A DNA stretch of 15,543 nt from JBJSXF01 sp046086225 (GTDB lineage: Bacteria; Actinomycetota; Acidimicrobiia; IMCC26256; PALSA-610), in the NCBI GenBank assembly GCA_046086225.1, contig JBJSXF010000075.1, positions 1-15,543 of the forward strand, written 5' to 3'. A program made the translations under genes and the position numbers. This document shows positions 7,439-13,486 of this stretch, piece after piece. A model generated the notes under the pieces. It was not told the DNA's origin. It saw only the letters and a list, made by a program, of their open reading frames with translations, and ran no database searches. Numbering within the stretch: position 1 is the first letter of the stretch; each line of letters starts with the position of its first letter.

Positions 7439-8136
7439 GGCGTCGCCTCGATCGCCGGGGCTGCCGGATCGACGGCCACGGGTGCCGCTCCGGTCGACCG
7501 CACCAGGGTGACGGAACCGACGTCGAGCGCACCGGCGATCCGGGTCGCCACGGGCGGGGTCACCGTGAGCGTGATCGTGATCTCGTCGGCACCGCCGCCG
7601 AGCGCACCGTTGTCGGTTCCGTCGACGGCCACCACCTCGGCCCCGGTGACGGCGTACTCGGCGCGGCGGGCCTCCCGATCCACGGCGACGACGTCGACCC
7701 GATCCCCGGGTCCGAGCCGCCCGCCGAGCGCCCGGGCCCGGGGCAACGGGAACGACATCGTGCGCCGGGCGTCGGCGCGACCAGCCGGCCGCACGGCGCT
7801 GCGGATCAACGGCGCCCCCGCCGCGGCCGCGGTCGTGAGCACCCGACCGTTGAGCCGTCGGAGATCCTCGGCCCGGAAGAGGGTGGCCATCACCGCGTCG
7901 TCTGCCCGCAGGCGCGTCACGGTGAGGTCGCCGGTCTCGAGCGCCGCCCCGGCGCGCAGCTCACGCGCCGCGGCCACGACGGGCACTGTCCGATCGGCCG
8001 CGCGGAGGAGGCTCAACGTGAGCGCGACGCCGAGCGCGCCGGCGACGATCATCACGATGTGACCCGACGACAGGTGGATCGCGGAGAGCCGTCCGATACG
8101 TCCGGCTCGGTTGTTCGACCCGCCGTTCGCGTGCAC
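7435..8136 (-). CDS. cpaB: CpaB/RcpC-like SAF-domain protein of the Tad pilus
   Basis: A 233-residue protein with a short basic cytoplasmic start, one membrane helix (about 26-45, HIVMIVAGALGVALTLSLL) and an extracytoplasmic SAF domain. The SAF domain begins VPVVAAARELRAGAALETGDL (about 51-71) and continues to about residue 112; RLGPGDRVDVVAV follows at about 140-152, as in CpaB/RcpC. In Tad systems this protein supports pilus assembly or secretion outside the membrane. It is the first gene of the pilus operon. The GTG at 8136 is fixed by GGAGG 5 nt upstream and because it places the leader just before the helix. The open frame extends to 8991 through the divergent genes, but that part is antisense shadow. 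Confidence 0.87.
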   Translation of the reverse strand: MHANGGSNNRAGRIGRLSAIHLSSGHIVMIVAGALGVALTLSLLRAADRTVPVVAAARELRAGAALETGDLTVTRLRADDAVMATLFRAEDLRRLNGRVLTTAAAAGAPLIRSAVRPAGRADARRTMSFPLPRARALGGRLGPGDRVDVVAVDREARRAEYAVTGAEVVAVDGTDNGALGGGADEITITLTVTPPVATRIAGALDVGSVTLVRSTGAAPVAVDPAAPAIEATP

Positions 8137-8141
8137 GCTCG

Positions 8142-8146
8142 CCTCC
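8142..8146 (-). promoter_or_regulatory. Ribosome binding site of the cpaB-like gene
   Basis: The minus strand reads GGAGG, separated by 5 nt from the GTG at 8136. It defines the 5' end of the tad operon's first coding region and shows that the transcript has a leader. Confidence 0.8.
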
Positions 8147-8200
8147 GTTTCCGCTCGCTCCCCCGGCGGGCGATGAGACCACCGGTGAGCTCCGGCGACA

Positions 8201-8247
8201 ACCGGAAATGTCTTCCAGTGGGAGGGATTTCCAGTTGCGTTTCCGGT
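8201..8247. repeat. Four ACYGGAAR elements, probable operator cluster
   Basis: ACCGGAAA on the plus strand at 8201-8208; CTTCCAGT at 8212-8219, TTTCCAGT at 8228-8235 and TTTCCGGT at 8240-8247 are copies on the minus strand (ACTGGAAG, ACTGGAAA, ACCGGAAA). The outer pair is a perfect 8-bp inverted repeat. The three minus-strand copies start 12 and 16 bp apart. Such clustering in an intergenic region next to a DNA-binding protein gene suggests an operator; binding is inferred, not shown. Confidence 0.5.
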
Positions 8248-8291
8248 CGGTTTCGGCAAGAGGCTCCGCGTCGATCGCACCCGCGCGGGAC

Positions 8292-8297
8292 TAGGGT
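8292..8297 (+). promoter_or_regulatory. -10 element of the HTH gene, probably leaderless
   Basis: TAGGGT ends 7 nt before GTG 8305, the spacing expected when transcription begins at the first base of the start codon. No Shine-Dalgarno precedes that GTG. A possible weak -35 (GTCGAT, 8270-8275) lies 16 bp upstream. Confidence 0.5.
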
Positions 8298-8304
8298 GAG
8301 CCCA

Positions 8305-8553
8305 GTGGAAGACCTCGCCGACGGCGCCGCGCGCTACCCCGAGATCCTCACGACGGCGATGGCGGCCGAGATGCTGCACGTCCACGTCGAGTACCTGCGC
8401 AAGATGGTGCGCGAGGGTCGGATTCCGGCCCATCGCTTCCCCGGTGGGCGCGAGATCCGGTTCCTCCGCGACGAACTCATCGAGTGGGTGCGCGAACAAC
8501 CGGGCGTCGACCGGTCGCCGAGCGCCGCCGATCGGAGAGCCGCGAGTGCCTGA
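8305..8553 (+). CDS. Small excisionase/BldC-like helix-turn-helix DNA-binding protein
   Basis: An 82-residue protein. Residues 15-62 form a MerR/excisionase-type winged HTH: LTTAMAAEMLHVHVEYLRKM is the helix-turn-helix with HVEYLRKMVREGRIP as recognition helix and turn. HRFPGGREIRFLRDELIEWV is the wing and last helix. Such proteins act as transcription factors (BldC type) or excisionases. There is no integrase nearby, so a regulatory role is more likely. It is divergent from the tad operon and next to the ACYGGAAR cluster, and its gene overlaps the start of the dehydrogenase gene. GTG 8305 fits a leaderless start after TAGGGT; GTG 8296 in the same frame (three residues more) is the alternative but lies within the -10 element. 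Confidence 0.85.
   Translation: MEDLADGAARYPEILTTAMAAEMLHVHVEYLRKMVREGRIPAHRFPGGREIRFLRDELIEWVREQPGVDRSPSAADRRAASA
8534..8539 (+). promoter_or_regulatory. Ribosome binding site of the dehydrogenase gene
   Basis: GGAGAG lies 6 nt before GTG 8546, inside the end of the HTH gene. It supports this start for the dehydrogenase. Confidence 0.65.
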
Positions 8554-9418
8554 CCCGACGCGACGCCGACGCGTCGCGGTCGTCACGGGAGGCAACAGCG
8601 GGATCGGGCTCGAGACCGTGATCGGCCTCGCGGCACGGGGCGACACCGTCGTGATCGCGGCCCGGAATCCGGATCGGGCCGCAACGGCCGTCGCCGAGGT
8701 GCGCGCCCGCACCGGGGCCGGCGACCGTGTCACGGCGCTTCCGCTCGACCTGACGTCATTCGCCTCGGTGCGTCGGTTCGCCGAGGAACTCACGGCCACC
8801 CACGACCGGTGCGATGTCCTCGTCGCCAACGCCGGCCTGATGGTGAACGAGCGGCGCCTCACCGAAGACGGCCACGAGGTGCAGTTCCAGACGAACCACC
8901 TCGGCCACTTCCTGCTCACGGCCCTCTTGCGAGAGCATCTGATCGCCTCGGCGCCGGCGCGGGTCGTCGTCGTGTCGTCCGGGGCCCACAAGGTCGGGCA
9001 CCGCAGCCTCGACCTCGACGATCCCGACTGGGACCGCCGTCGATACCGGGGCTTCGCGGCCTACGCCGCCACCAAGTTGATGAACGTGCTCTTCACCCGG
9101 GAGCTGGCCCGCAGCCTCGCCGGCACCGGCGTCACCGCCAACGCGCTCCATCCGGGCTTCGTGGCCAGCAACTTCGCCCGGGAGGGTGACTACGGCCGCC
9201 TCGGCGATCGCCTCGTGCCGCTCGCCCACCCGTTCGCCGTCTCGAGCGAGCGGGGCGCGGAGACGTCACTCTTCCTCGCGAGCTCACCGACCGTCGACCG
9301 GGTGACCGGCGCCTACTTCTTCCGCAGCCGCGAACGCGCGCCGAGCCGTGCCGCGGGGAGCGACGCGACCGCGGCGCGCCTCTGGTCGTTGAGCGAGACG
9401 CTCACCGGTCTCGCCTGA
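8546..9418 (+). CDS. Short-chain dehydrogenase/reductase (SDR)
   Basis: A 290-residue classical SDR, resembling the retinol dehydrogenase/WW-domain oxidoreductase group found widely in actinobacteria. The nucleotide-binding motif TGGNSGIG is at 14-21 and AARNPDR at 38-44 suggests NADP preference. NAG is at 95-97, the structural Asn in QTNHLGHFLL at about 117, the catalytic Ser in VVSSGAH (144/145), and Tyr173-Lys177 in YAATK. LHPGFVASNF is the usual post-catalytic loop. Substrate unknown; a ketone, aldehyde or alcohol on a lipophilic molecule is usual for the group. GTG 8546 overlaps the last codons of the HTH gene, so the two are co-transcribed and probably coupled. Its end overlaps the convergent gene by 17 bp. 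Confidence 0.93.
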   Translation: MPDPTRRRRVAVVTGGNSGIGLETVIGLAARGDTVVIAARNPDRAATAVAEVRARTGAGDRVTALPLDLTSFASVRRFAEELTATHDRCDVLVANAGLMVNERRLTEDGHEVQFQTNHLGHFLLTALLREHLIASAPARVVVVSSGAHKVGHRSLDLDDPDWDRRRYRGFAAYAATKLMNVLFTRELARSLAGTGVTANALHPGFVASNFAREGDYGRLGDRLVPLAHPFAVSSERGAETSLFLASSPTVDRVTGAYFFRSRERAPSRAAGSDATAARLWSLSETLTGLA

Positions 9419-9935
9419 CCGGCGCGACCCAGGCCGTCTGCGCGAGCGGGAGCACGAGCTCCTCGGGTCCGTGGCCCACGAGCACGAAATCCCGGGCGAC
9501 CCGCAGTCGACCGATCCGACCCTCGGGAACCGCGAGCGCCGCGACCCGCACCTCGTCACCGTCGCGCGCCGCAACGGCATCGCGGAAGTTCCGGGCGGTT
9601 GCCGCCCGCCGACCGCCGTGACCGACGCGGTCACGCACTGCGAACGCGACGGGCAGCGGTACTGCGAGGTTGACGTCGGTTCGCCCGAACTCGTCGCGGA
9701 GCGCCACGAGGTCCGGTCCCACTTCCTCGACCGAGCCGGCGATGCGCGTCCCGCCGACGACGACCGCGACCCGGTCGCCGGCGTGCATGCGGTCGGTCAA
9801 CCAATCGGTGAGCGAACGAGATCGTCGCCACATCGTCGCCGCGTCCGCGTCCGCGGCTTCCTGCTCGTCGCGCCACTCGGCCCGTACGCCGGCCGCCACG
9901 CCGGCGAGTCCGGGCTGATCGAGCCCCTCCCGCAC
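9402..9935 (-). CDS. Conserved actinobacterial-type protein of unknown function
   Basis: A 177-residue soluble protein that I cannot assign a function. Residues 1-50 are acidic and helical (possible coiled coil, AEWRDEQEAADADAATMW, then SLTDWLTDRM). GDRVAVVVGGTRIAGSVEEV and GPDLVALRD (53-81) look like a small beta-barrel with a recurring x-G-x-V-x-x-V-G pattern. A second beta-rich part (130-173) ends VLPLAQTAWVAPVRR. I recall similar uncharacterised proteins with a helical start followed by such a strand-rich part in actinobacteria, so it is likely a real conserved gene. The start is uncertain: GTG 9935 is preferred, with a CATCAT -10-like element 6 nt upstream (9942-9947), but the frame is open to 10034. 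It is convergent with the SDR gene and divergent from the amidohydrolase gene. Confidence 0.7.
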   Translation of the reverse strand: MREGLDQPGLAGVAAGVRAEWRDEQEAADADAATMWRRSRSLTDWLTDRMHAGDRVAVVVGGTRIAGSVEEVGPDLVALRDEFGRTDVNLAVPLPVAFAVRDRVGHGGRRAATARNFRDAVAARDGDEVRVAALAVPEGRIGRLRVARDFVLVGHGPEELVLPLAQTAWVAPVRRDR

Positions 9936-9982
9936 GCCGCCATGATGCTCCGGCCTCGCTCCCACCGCCAGAGGCGGACTCC

Positions 9983-9988
9983 TACACT
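9983..9988 (+). promoter_or_regulatory. -10 element upstream of the amidohydrolase gene
   Basis: TACACT matches TANNNT and lies 33 nt before GTG 10022. No clear -35 is visible. The 86-bp region 9936-10021 serves two divergent genes. Confidence 0.4.
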
Positions 9989-10012
9989 CACTCGGAGCCC
10001 CGACTCCCGTCC

Positions 10013-10017
10013 GGAGG
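10013..10017 (+). promoter_or_regulatory. Ribosome binding site of the amidohydrolase gene
   Basis: GGAGG (extended GGAGGAT) ends 4 nt before GTG 10022 and fixes this start, which means the cysteine-rich N-terminus is translated. Confidence 0.75.
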
Positions 10018-10021
10018 ATCC

Positions 10022-11764
10022 GTGCCCGCCTCACCGTGCTGCTGCACGCCGAACGCAGCCGCAGTCGCCCATCTCGGCCCCGGCTTCGCCTCGGCCCCGA
10101 CGACGGTGACGCCGGCCCGCCACCGGACCGCCCCCGTCCGCCCCGACCGGGCCGACCTCCTCGTGCTGGGCCGCATCGCGACCGGCGAGCCGGGTGCGCC
10201 CACCGCCGAGGCGATGGCCGTCTCGGGCGGTTCGATCATCGCGATCGGCGACCGGGGCGATGTCGAGCAGCTCGCTGACGCCGCGACACGCGTCGTGGTG
10301 CCCGACGGGGTCGTGATCCCGGGCCTGATCGAGCCCCACATGCACGTCTGGGCGCCGTTGCTCACGCTCGACTGGACCGACGTCTCCCACGCCGAATGCG
10401 CGACCTTCGATGATGTCGTCGAGACGGTGAAGCGCCTCGCCGCCCGAACCGCACCCGGCGAGTTCGTGCTGGCCAAGCGGTTCGACCCGAGCCTCTATCC
10501 GGGCGAGCCGCCCCTCACCCGCGAGATCCTCGACCGCGTCGCGCCCGACAACCCGGTGATCGTGATGAATGCCTCGCTGCACTTCGTCTACGTGAACTCG
10601 GCGACGTTCGCCGCGGCCGGGATCAGCGACGACATCGCCGATCCGCCGGGCGGCACGTACGGGCGCCGCGACGGGCGGCTCGACGGGATCGTCGGCGAGC
10701 CGCCGGCGATGCTGCCGGTGCTCGCCGTCGTGCCCAAGCCCGACGAGCAGGGGATCATCGCCGGCATCGACCGGGTGCTCACGACGGCCGCCGCACGCGG
10801 CGTCACCTCGGTGCGGGAAGCCGCCACCGGAACCCTCGCCGGGATCGGCGAGGTGACGCTCCTCCACCGGGCGAACGGAATCCGCCGACTCCCCACGCGG
10901 ATCTCGACCGCCCAGTTCGGGGTCGTGCCCGGCCGCACGCCGGGCGAGGTCGCCGAACGCTGGGCCGCCGCCGGGGTGACGCCCTTCAGCGGTGACGAGA
11001 TGGTGCGGGCCGACGCTTGGAAGGTCGTCACCGACGGATCCAACCAGGGCCGCTCCGGCTACTTCCTCCAGCCCTATCTCGGCCAGCACGATGGTGGCCA
11101 CGCCAACTTCACCCCGGAGTCTCTCCGCGAGGCACTCGTCGCCGGCCTCGATCGCGGCTGGCAGCTGATGGTGCACACCAACGGCGACGCTGCGGTCGAG
11201 TTCGCACTGACCACGCTCGAGGACCTGCTCCCCCGCTACGGCCCGACCGATCTGCGCCACCGGTTCGAGCACGCGTCCTTCACCACCGACGATCAGCTCG
11301 TGCGGATGAAGCTGGCCGGTATCTCGCCGAGCTTCCTCATGAACCACGTCTACTTCTGGGGTGCCGCATTCCGCGACACCATCCTCGGCTCCGATCGGGC
11401 CGGACGTCTCGACCGGGTCGCCTCGGCCTACGCCGCCGGACTGCGGCCGTCGCTGCACTCCGACTACGACGTCACCGACATCGACCCGCTGCTCAGCGCG
11501 CGAACCGCCGTCCGACGCGAGCTCGCCGCCGACGGCAGCGTCCTCAATCCCGACGAGCGGGTGGAGCCCGCCCAGGCTCTGGCCGCCATCACCGAGCATG
11601 CCGCCTGGCAGATCCACGCCGACGACCGGGGCACGCTCGCGGTCGGGAAGCGGGCCGATTTCGCGGTGGTCTCCGACGATCCGTGGTCGAGCGACCCCGA
11701 CGCCTGGCCCGAGATCGCCGTGCACGAGACCTACATCGACGGCACGCCCGCCTATCGGGGCTGA
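10022..11764 (+). CDS. Metal-dependent amidohydrolase, YtcJ-like (Amidohydro_3)
   Basis: A 580-residue protein of the amidohydrolase superfamily. HxH is at 106-108 (GLIEPHMHVW); the family's other active-site positions appear as Lys334 in AWKVVTDGSNQGRSG, His385 in LMVHTNGDAA, His417 in RHRFEHAS and Asp481 in SLHSDYDVT. The C-terminal GTLAVGKRADFAVVSDDPW returns to the small beta-sandwich domain, as usual. These enzymes hydrolyse C-N bonds in amides, N-formyl or cyclic compounds; the substrate cannot be predicted. The N-terminus is odd: MPASPCCCTPN, with three consecutive cysteines and no hydrophobic signal. The next gene starts 9 bp after its stop, so they form a pair. Start set by the strong ribosome binding site. 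Confidence 0.92.
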   Translation: MPASPCCCTPNAAAVAHLGPGFASAPTTVTPARHRTAPVRPDRADLLVLGRIATGEPGAPTAEAMAVSGGSIIAIGDRGDVEQLADAATRVVVPDGVVIPGLIEPHMHVWAPLLTLDWTDVSHAECATFDDVVETVKRLAARTAPGEFVLAKRFDPSLYPGEPPLTREILDRVAPDNPVIVMNASLHFVYVNSATFAAAGISDDIADPPGGTYGRRDGRLDGIVGEPPAMLPVLAVVPKPDEQGIIAGIDRVLTTAAARGVTSVREAATGTLAGIGEVTLLHRANGIRRLPTRISTAQFGVVPGRTPGEVAERWAAAGVTPFSGDEMVRADAWKVVTDGSNQGRSGYFLQPYLGQHDGGHANFTPESLREALVAGLDRGWQLMVHTNGDAAVEFALTTLEDLLPRYGPTDLRHRFEHASFTTDDQLVRMKLAGISPSFLMNHVYFWGAAFRDTILGSDRAGRLDRVASAYAAGLRPSLHSDYDVTDIDPLLSARTAVRRELAADGSVLNPDERVEPAQALAAITEHAAWQIHADDRGTLAVGKRADFAVVSDDPWSSDPDAWPEIAVHETYIDGTPAYRG

Positions 11765-11773
11765 GCCGGAGCC

Positions 11774-12499
11774 ATGGCGTCGGTCGCGTATCGGGTTCGT
11801 CGGCTCGCCCGGAAGCGGCGGGCGGCCCGGGAACGACCGAAGCATGCGCACCGGCACCCGGCCGTCGTCAGGATGCTCGAGACATCCGACTACAGCCCGG
11901 CCGCCGTCGAATTCTTCCTCGCCAACGTCCGGGATCCCGACCTCACCGTCGGCTTCGGTCTGCGGCACGATGCCGTCGTCGTCGACGTCGGCGCCTTCCG
12001 CGGCGACTGGACCGAGAAGGCGCGAGCCGGCACGTTCGGGCGGGTGATCGCCTTCGAGCCGAACCCGACGGTCGTGACCGGGCTCCGCCGTCGATTCGCG
12101 GGCTCACCCCGGGTCACGGTGTGCGACGTCGGGCTCGGCGGTGCCGACCGGTCTGACCGGCTCGGTCTCGTCGGAATCGGATCGTCCGTCGATCCGAAGG
12201 CGCCCGCAGAAGGAACGGCCACCGTCGCCATTCGGGCCGCGGCCGGCGCGTTCGCCGATCTCGGCCTCGATCGCGTCGACCTGCTCCAGGTCAACATCGA
12301 AGGCGGCGAGTACGAACTCCTCCCGCATCTCGTCGAGAGCGGCTGGATCGCACGCATCGACGTCATCGTGGTCCAGTTCCACGAGTGGATCCCCGGTGCG
12401 CACCGGAAGCGACGGCAGATCCGTCGGACGCTCACCCGGACGCATGACCTCGTCTGGGACTACCCCTGGGTCTTCGAGGCCTGGCGTCGCCGAACTTGA
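11774..12499 (+). CDS. FkbM-family SAM-dependent methyltransferase
   Basis: A 241-residue protein. A basic N-terminus (RVRRLARKRRAARERPKHAH) precedes the Rossmann-type methyltransferase fold. VVVDVGAFRGDWT (68-80) is motif I, AFEPNP is the acidic end of the second strand, and LLQVNIEGGEYELLPHL matches the D-I-E-G-x-E motif of FkbM enzymes, with Asn-Ile in place of Asp-Ile. FkbM-type enzymes O-methylate sugars, lipids or polyketides; the substrate is unknown. The lack of a surrounding glycosyltransferase cluster gives no further hint. ATG 11774 has GGAG 2 nt upstream, a tight spacing, so coupling to the amidohydrolase gene 9 bp upstream is likely. Confidence 0.88.
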   Translation: MASVAYRVRRLARKRRAARERPKHAHRHPAVVRMLETSDYSPAAVEFFLANVRDPDLTVGFGLRHDAVVVDVGAFRGDWTEKARAGTFGRVIAFEPNPTVVTGLRRRFAGSPRVTVCDVGLGGADRSDRLGLVGIGSSVDPKAPAEGTATVAIRAAAGAFADLGLDRVDLLQVNIEGGEYELLPHLVESGWIARIDVIVVQFHEWIPGAHRKRRQIRRTLTRTHDLVWDYPWVFEAWRRRT

Positions 12500-12506
12500 C
12501 CCGACA

Positions 12507-12528
12507 GGCCTGACCGTTGCGGTCGGCC
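12507..12528. terminator. GC-rich hairpin, possible bidirectional terminator
   Basis: GGCC-T-GACC pairs with GGTC-GGCC around a 5-nt loop, with one bulged base. It lies 8 bp past the methyltransferase stop and downstream of the minus-strand tRNA, where a terminator would serve both. There is no T-tract, as is common in GC-rich actinobacteria, so this is tentative. Confidence 0.35.
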
Positions 12529-12561
12529 GAGCACAGGCCGCGTTCACCGACCGACCCGGCT

Positions 12562-12636
12562 TGGAGGCGGCGGCGGGAATCGAACCCGCGTACAGGGCTT
12601 TGCAGGCCCCTGCCTGAACCACTCGGCTACGCCGCC
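12562..12636 (-). tRNA. tRNA-Cys (anticodon GCA)
   Basis: The minus strand folds into a full cloverleaf. The 7-bp acceptor pairs GGCGGCG (12630-12636) with CGCCGCC (12566-12572). The anticodon arm is GGGGC-CTGCAAA-GCCCT with anticodon GCA at 12601-12603, and the T arm is GCGGG-TTCGAAT-CCCGC. The discriminator base is U73, the identity base for cysteine, and a genomically encoded CCA follows (12562-12564). Confidence 0.96.
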
Positions 12637-12647
12637 GGGAAGCGGTG

Positions 12648-12653
12648 AGCGTA
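12648..12653 (-). promoter_or_regulatory. Putative -10 element of the tRNA-Cys gene
   Basis: The minus strand reads TACGCT 11 nt before the mature tRNA 5' end. It fits TANNNT; no good -35 is visible. Confidence 0.4.
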
Positions 12654-12709
12654 GCCGGGTCGGTCCGGCCCGACGCCCGGACCCCGGACGACTTTCGTCT
12701 CAGCCTGAC

Positions 12710-12715
12710 TACTCT
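12710..12715 (+). promoter_or_regulatory. -10 element of the modABC operon, probably leaderless
   Basis: TACTCT ends 6 nt before GTG 12722. There is no Shine-Dalgarno before that GTG, so the transcript probably starts at the start codon. No clear -35 or molybdate-regulator (ModE-type) palindrome is seen. Confidence 0.5.
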
Positions 12716-12721
12716 CCGGCC

Positions 12722-13486
12722 GTGCTGCGCCCCCATCGCAACCGCCTTCGCGGACTGCTGGGCGCCGGCCTCGCACTGCTCGTGACCGCGAGCGCCTGCG
12801 GGAACGACACCTCCGCCGACCGCCTCACCGTCGCCGTCGCCGCTTCGCTCGAGCCGACGTTCGCAACGATCGCCCGCGACTTCAGCCGTGCGCATCCGGG
12901 CATCACCATCGTGCTCGAGCCCGGATCCTCCACCGCGCTCGCGGCCCGGGTCGCCGACGGAGCGCCCTTCGCCGTGCTCGCCGGCGCCGACGCCGCGGAG
13001 ATCGAAGCACTCGGCCCCGCACGCTCCGGGCCAGTCACGGTGTTCGCCACCAACCGCCTCGCGATCGCCGTACCGCCCGGCAACCCCGAGCAGGTGCGGA
13101 ACCTGGCCGATCTGGCCCGGCTCAGCGTCATCGCCCTCTGCGATGTCGCCGCACCGTGCGGGAGGTACGCCGACGCCGCCCTCGCGGCCGCCGGAGTGAC
13201 CGTTCCCGAATCGCACATCACCCGGGCCCCCGATGCCGCGGCCACGCTGCGGGCCGTGACCCGCGGCGATGCCGATGCGGCGGTCGTCTACGTCACCGAC
13301 GTGGAGGCGGCCGGTGACGCCGCCACTGCGATCTCGATCCCGGCCGCCGAGAACCGGGTCGCCCGGTACGGCATCGCCGTGCTCGACCGGGCCCCGGACC
13401 CCGCCCTCGCCCGCGAGTTCGTCGCCGCCGTTACCGGGCAGCCGGGCCGGCTCCGGCTGCGGGCCGCCGGATTCGGTCCACCGTGA
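12722..13486 (+). CDS. modA: Molybdate-type ABC transporter substrate-binding lipoprotein ModA
   Basis: A 254-residue lipoprotein. The basic start and hydrophobic segment (about 9-22) end in TASAC, with Cys26 as the likely lipidated residue. The mature protein has the ModA fold: VAVAASLEPTF (38-47, Ser42), EPGSSTALAARVADGAPF (66-83), CDVAAPCGRYA (140-150) and AVVYVTDVEAAGD (187-199). The Ser residues of the first two motifs are the usual oxyanion contacts. It captures molybdate (or tungstate) outside the membrane for ModBC. Cys140 and Cys146 could form a disulfide. Sulfate or phosphate specificity is less likely given the YVTDV motif. Leaderless GTG start at 12722; the stop overlaps the modB start (GTGA). 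Confidence 0.92.
   Translation: MLRPHRNRLRGLLGAGLALLVTASACGNDTSADRLTVAVAASLEPTFATIARDFSRAHPGITIVLEPGSSTALAARVADGAPFAVLAGADAAEIEALGPARSGPVTVFATNRLAIAVPPGNPEQVRNLADLARLSVIALCDVAAPCGRYADAALAAAGVTVPESHITRAPDAAATLRAVTRGDADAAVVYVTDVEAAGDAATAISIPAAENRVARYGIAVLDRAPDPALAREFVAAVTGQPGRLRLRAAGFGPP

Larger units (their letters stand above)
8137..8304. promoter_or_regulatory. Divergent control region between the tad operon and the HTH gene
   Basis: This 168-bp non-coding stretch separates the minus-strand pilus operon from the plus-strand HTH gene and must hold the promoters of both. On the plus strand a -10-like TAGGGT lies just before the HTH start. For the minus strand I see no convincing -10/-35 pair. 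A cluster of four ACYGGAAR elements occupies 8201-8247. Confidence 0.65.

Noticed and set aside
2918..8062. Chain of long plus-strand open frames (447, 511, 553, 371 and 646 codons)
   Set aside because: All are opposite the clearly recognised tad genes and have low-complexity Arg/Pro/Ser-rich translations; shadows of GC-rich codon usage.
8137..8304. Riboswitch or structured leader upstream of cpaB
   Set aside because: The region has dispersed short repeats but no recognisable riboswitch core; a DNA operator explains the repeats better.
8137..8991. N-terminal extension of the cpaB frame through the HTH and SDR genes
   Set aside because: The extension is antisense to two recognisable genes; a strong Shine-Dalgarno supports the internal GTG at 8136.
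10031..11968. 645-codon minus-strand open frame
   Set aside because: Antisense to the amidohydrolase gene, whose catalytic motifs are all present; translation resembles no protein.
12562..12636. tRNA-Cys as an integration attachment site
   Set aside because: No second copy of the tRNA 3' end and no integrase gene is visible in the window.
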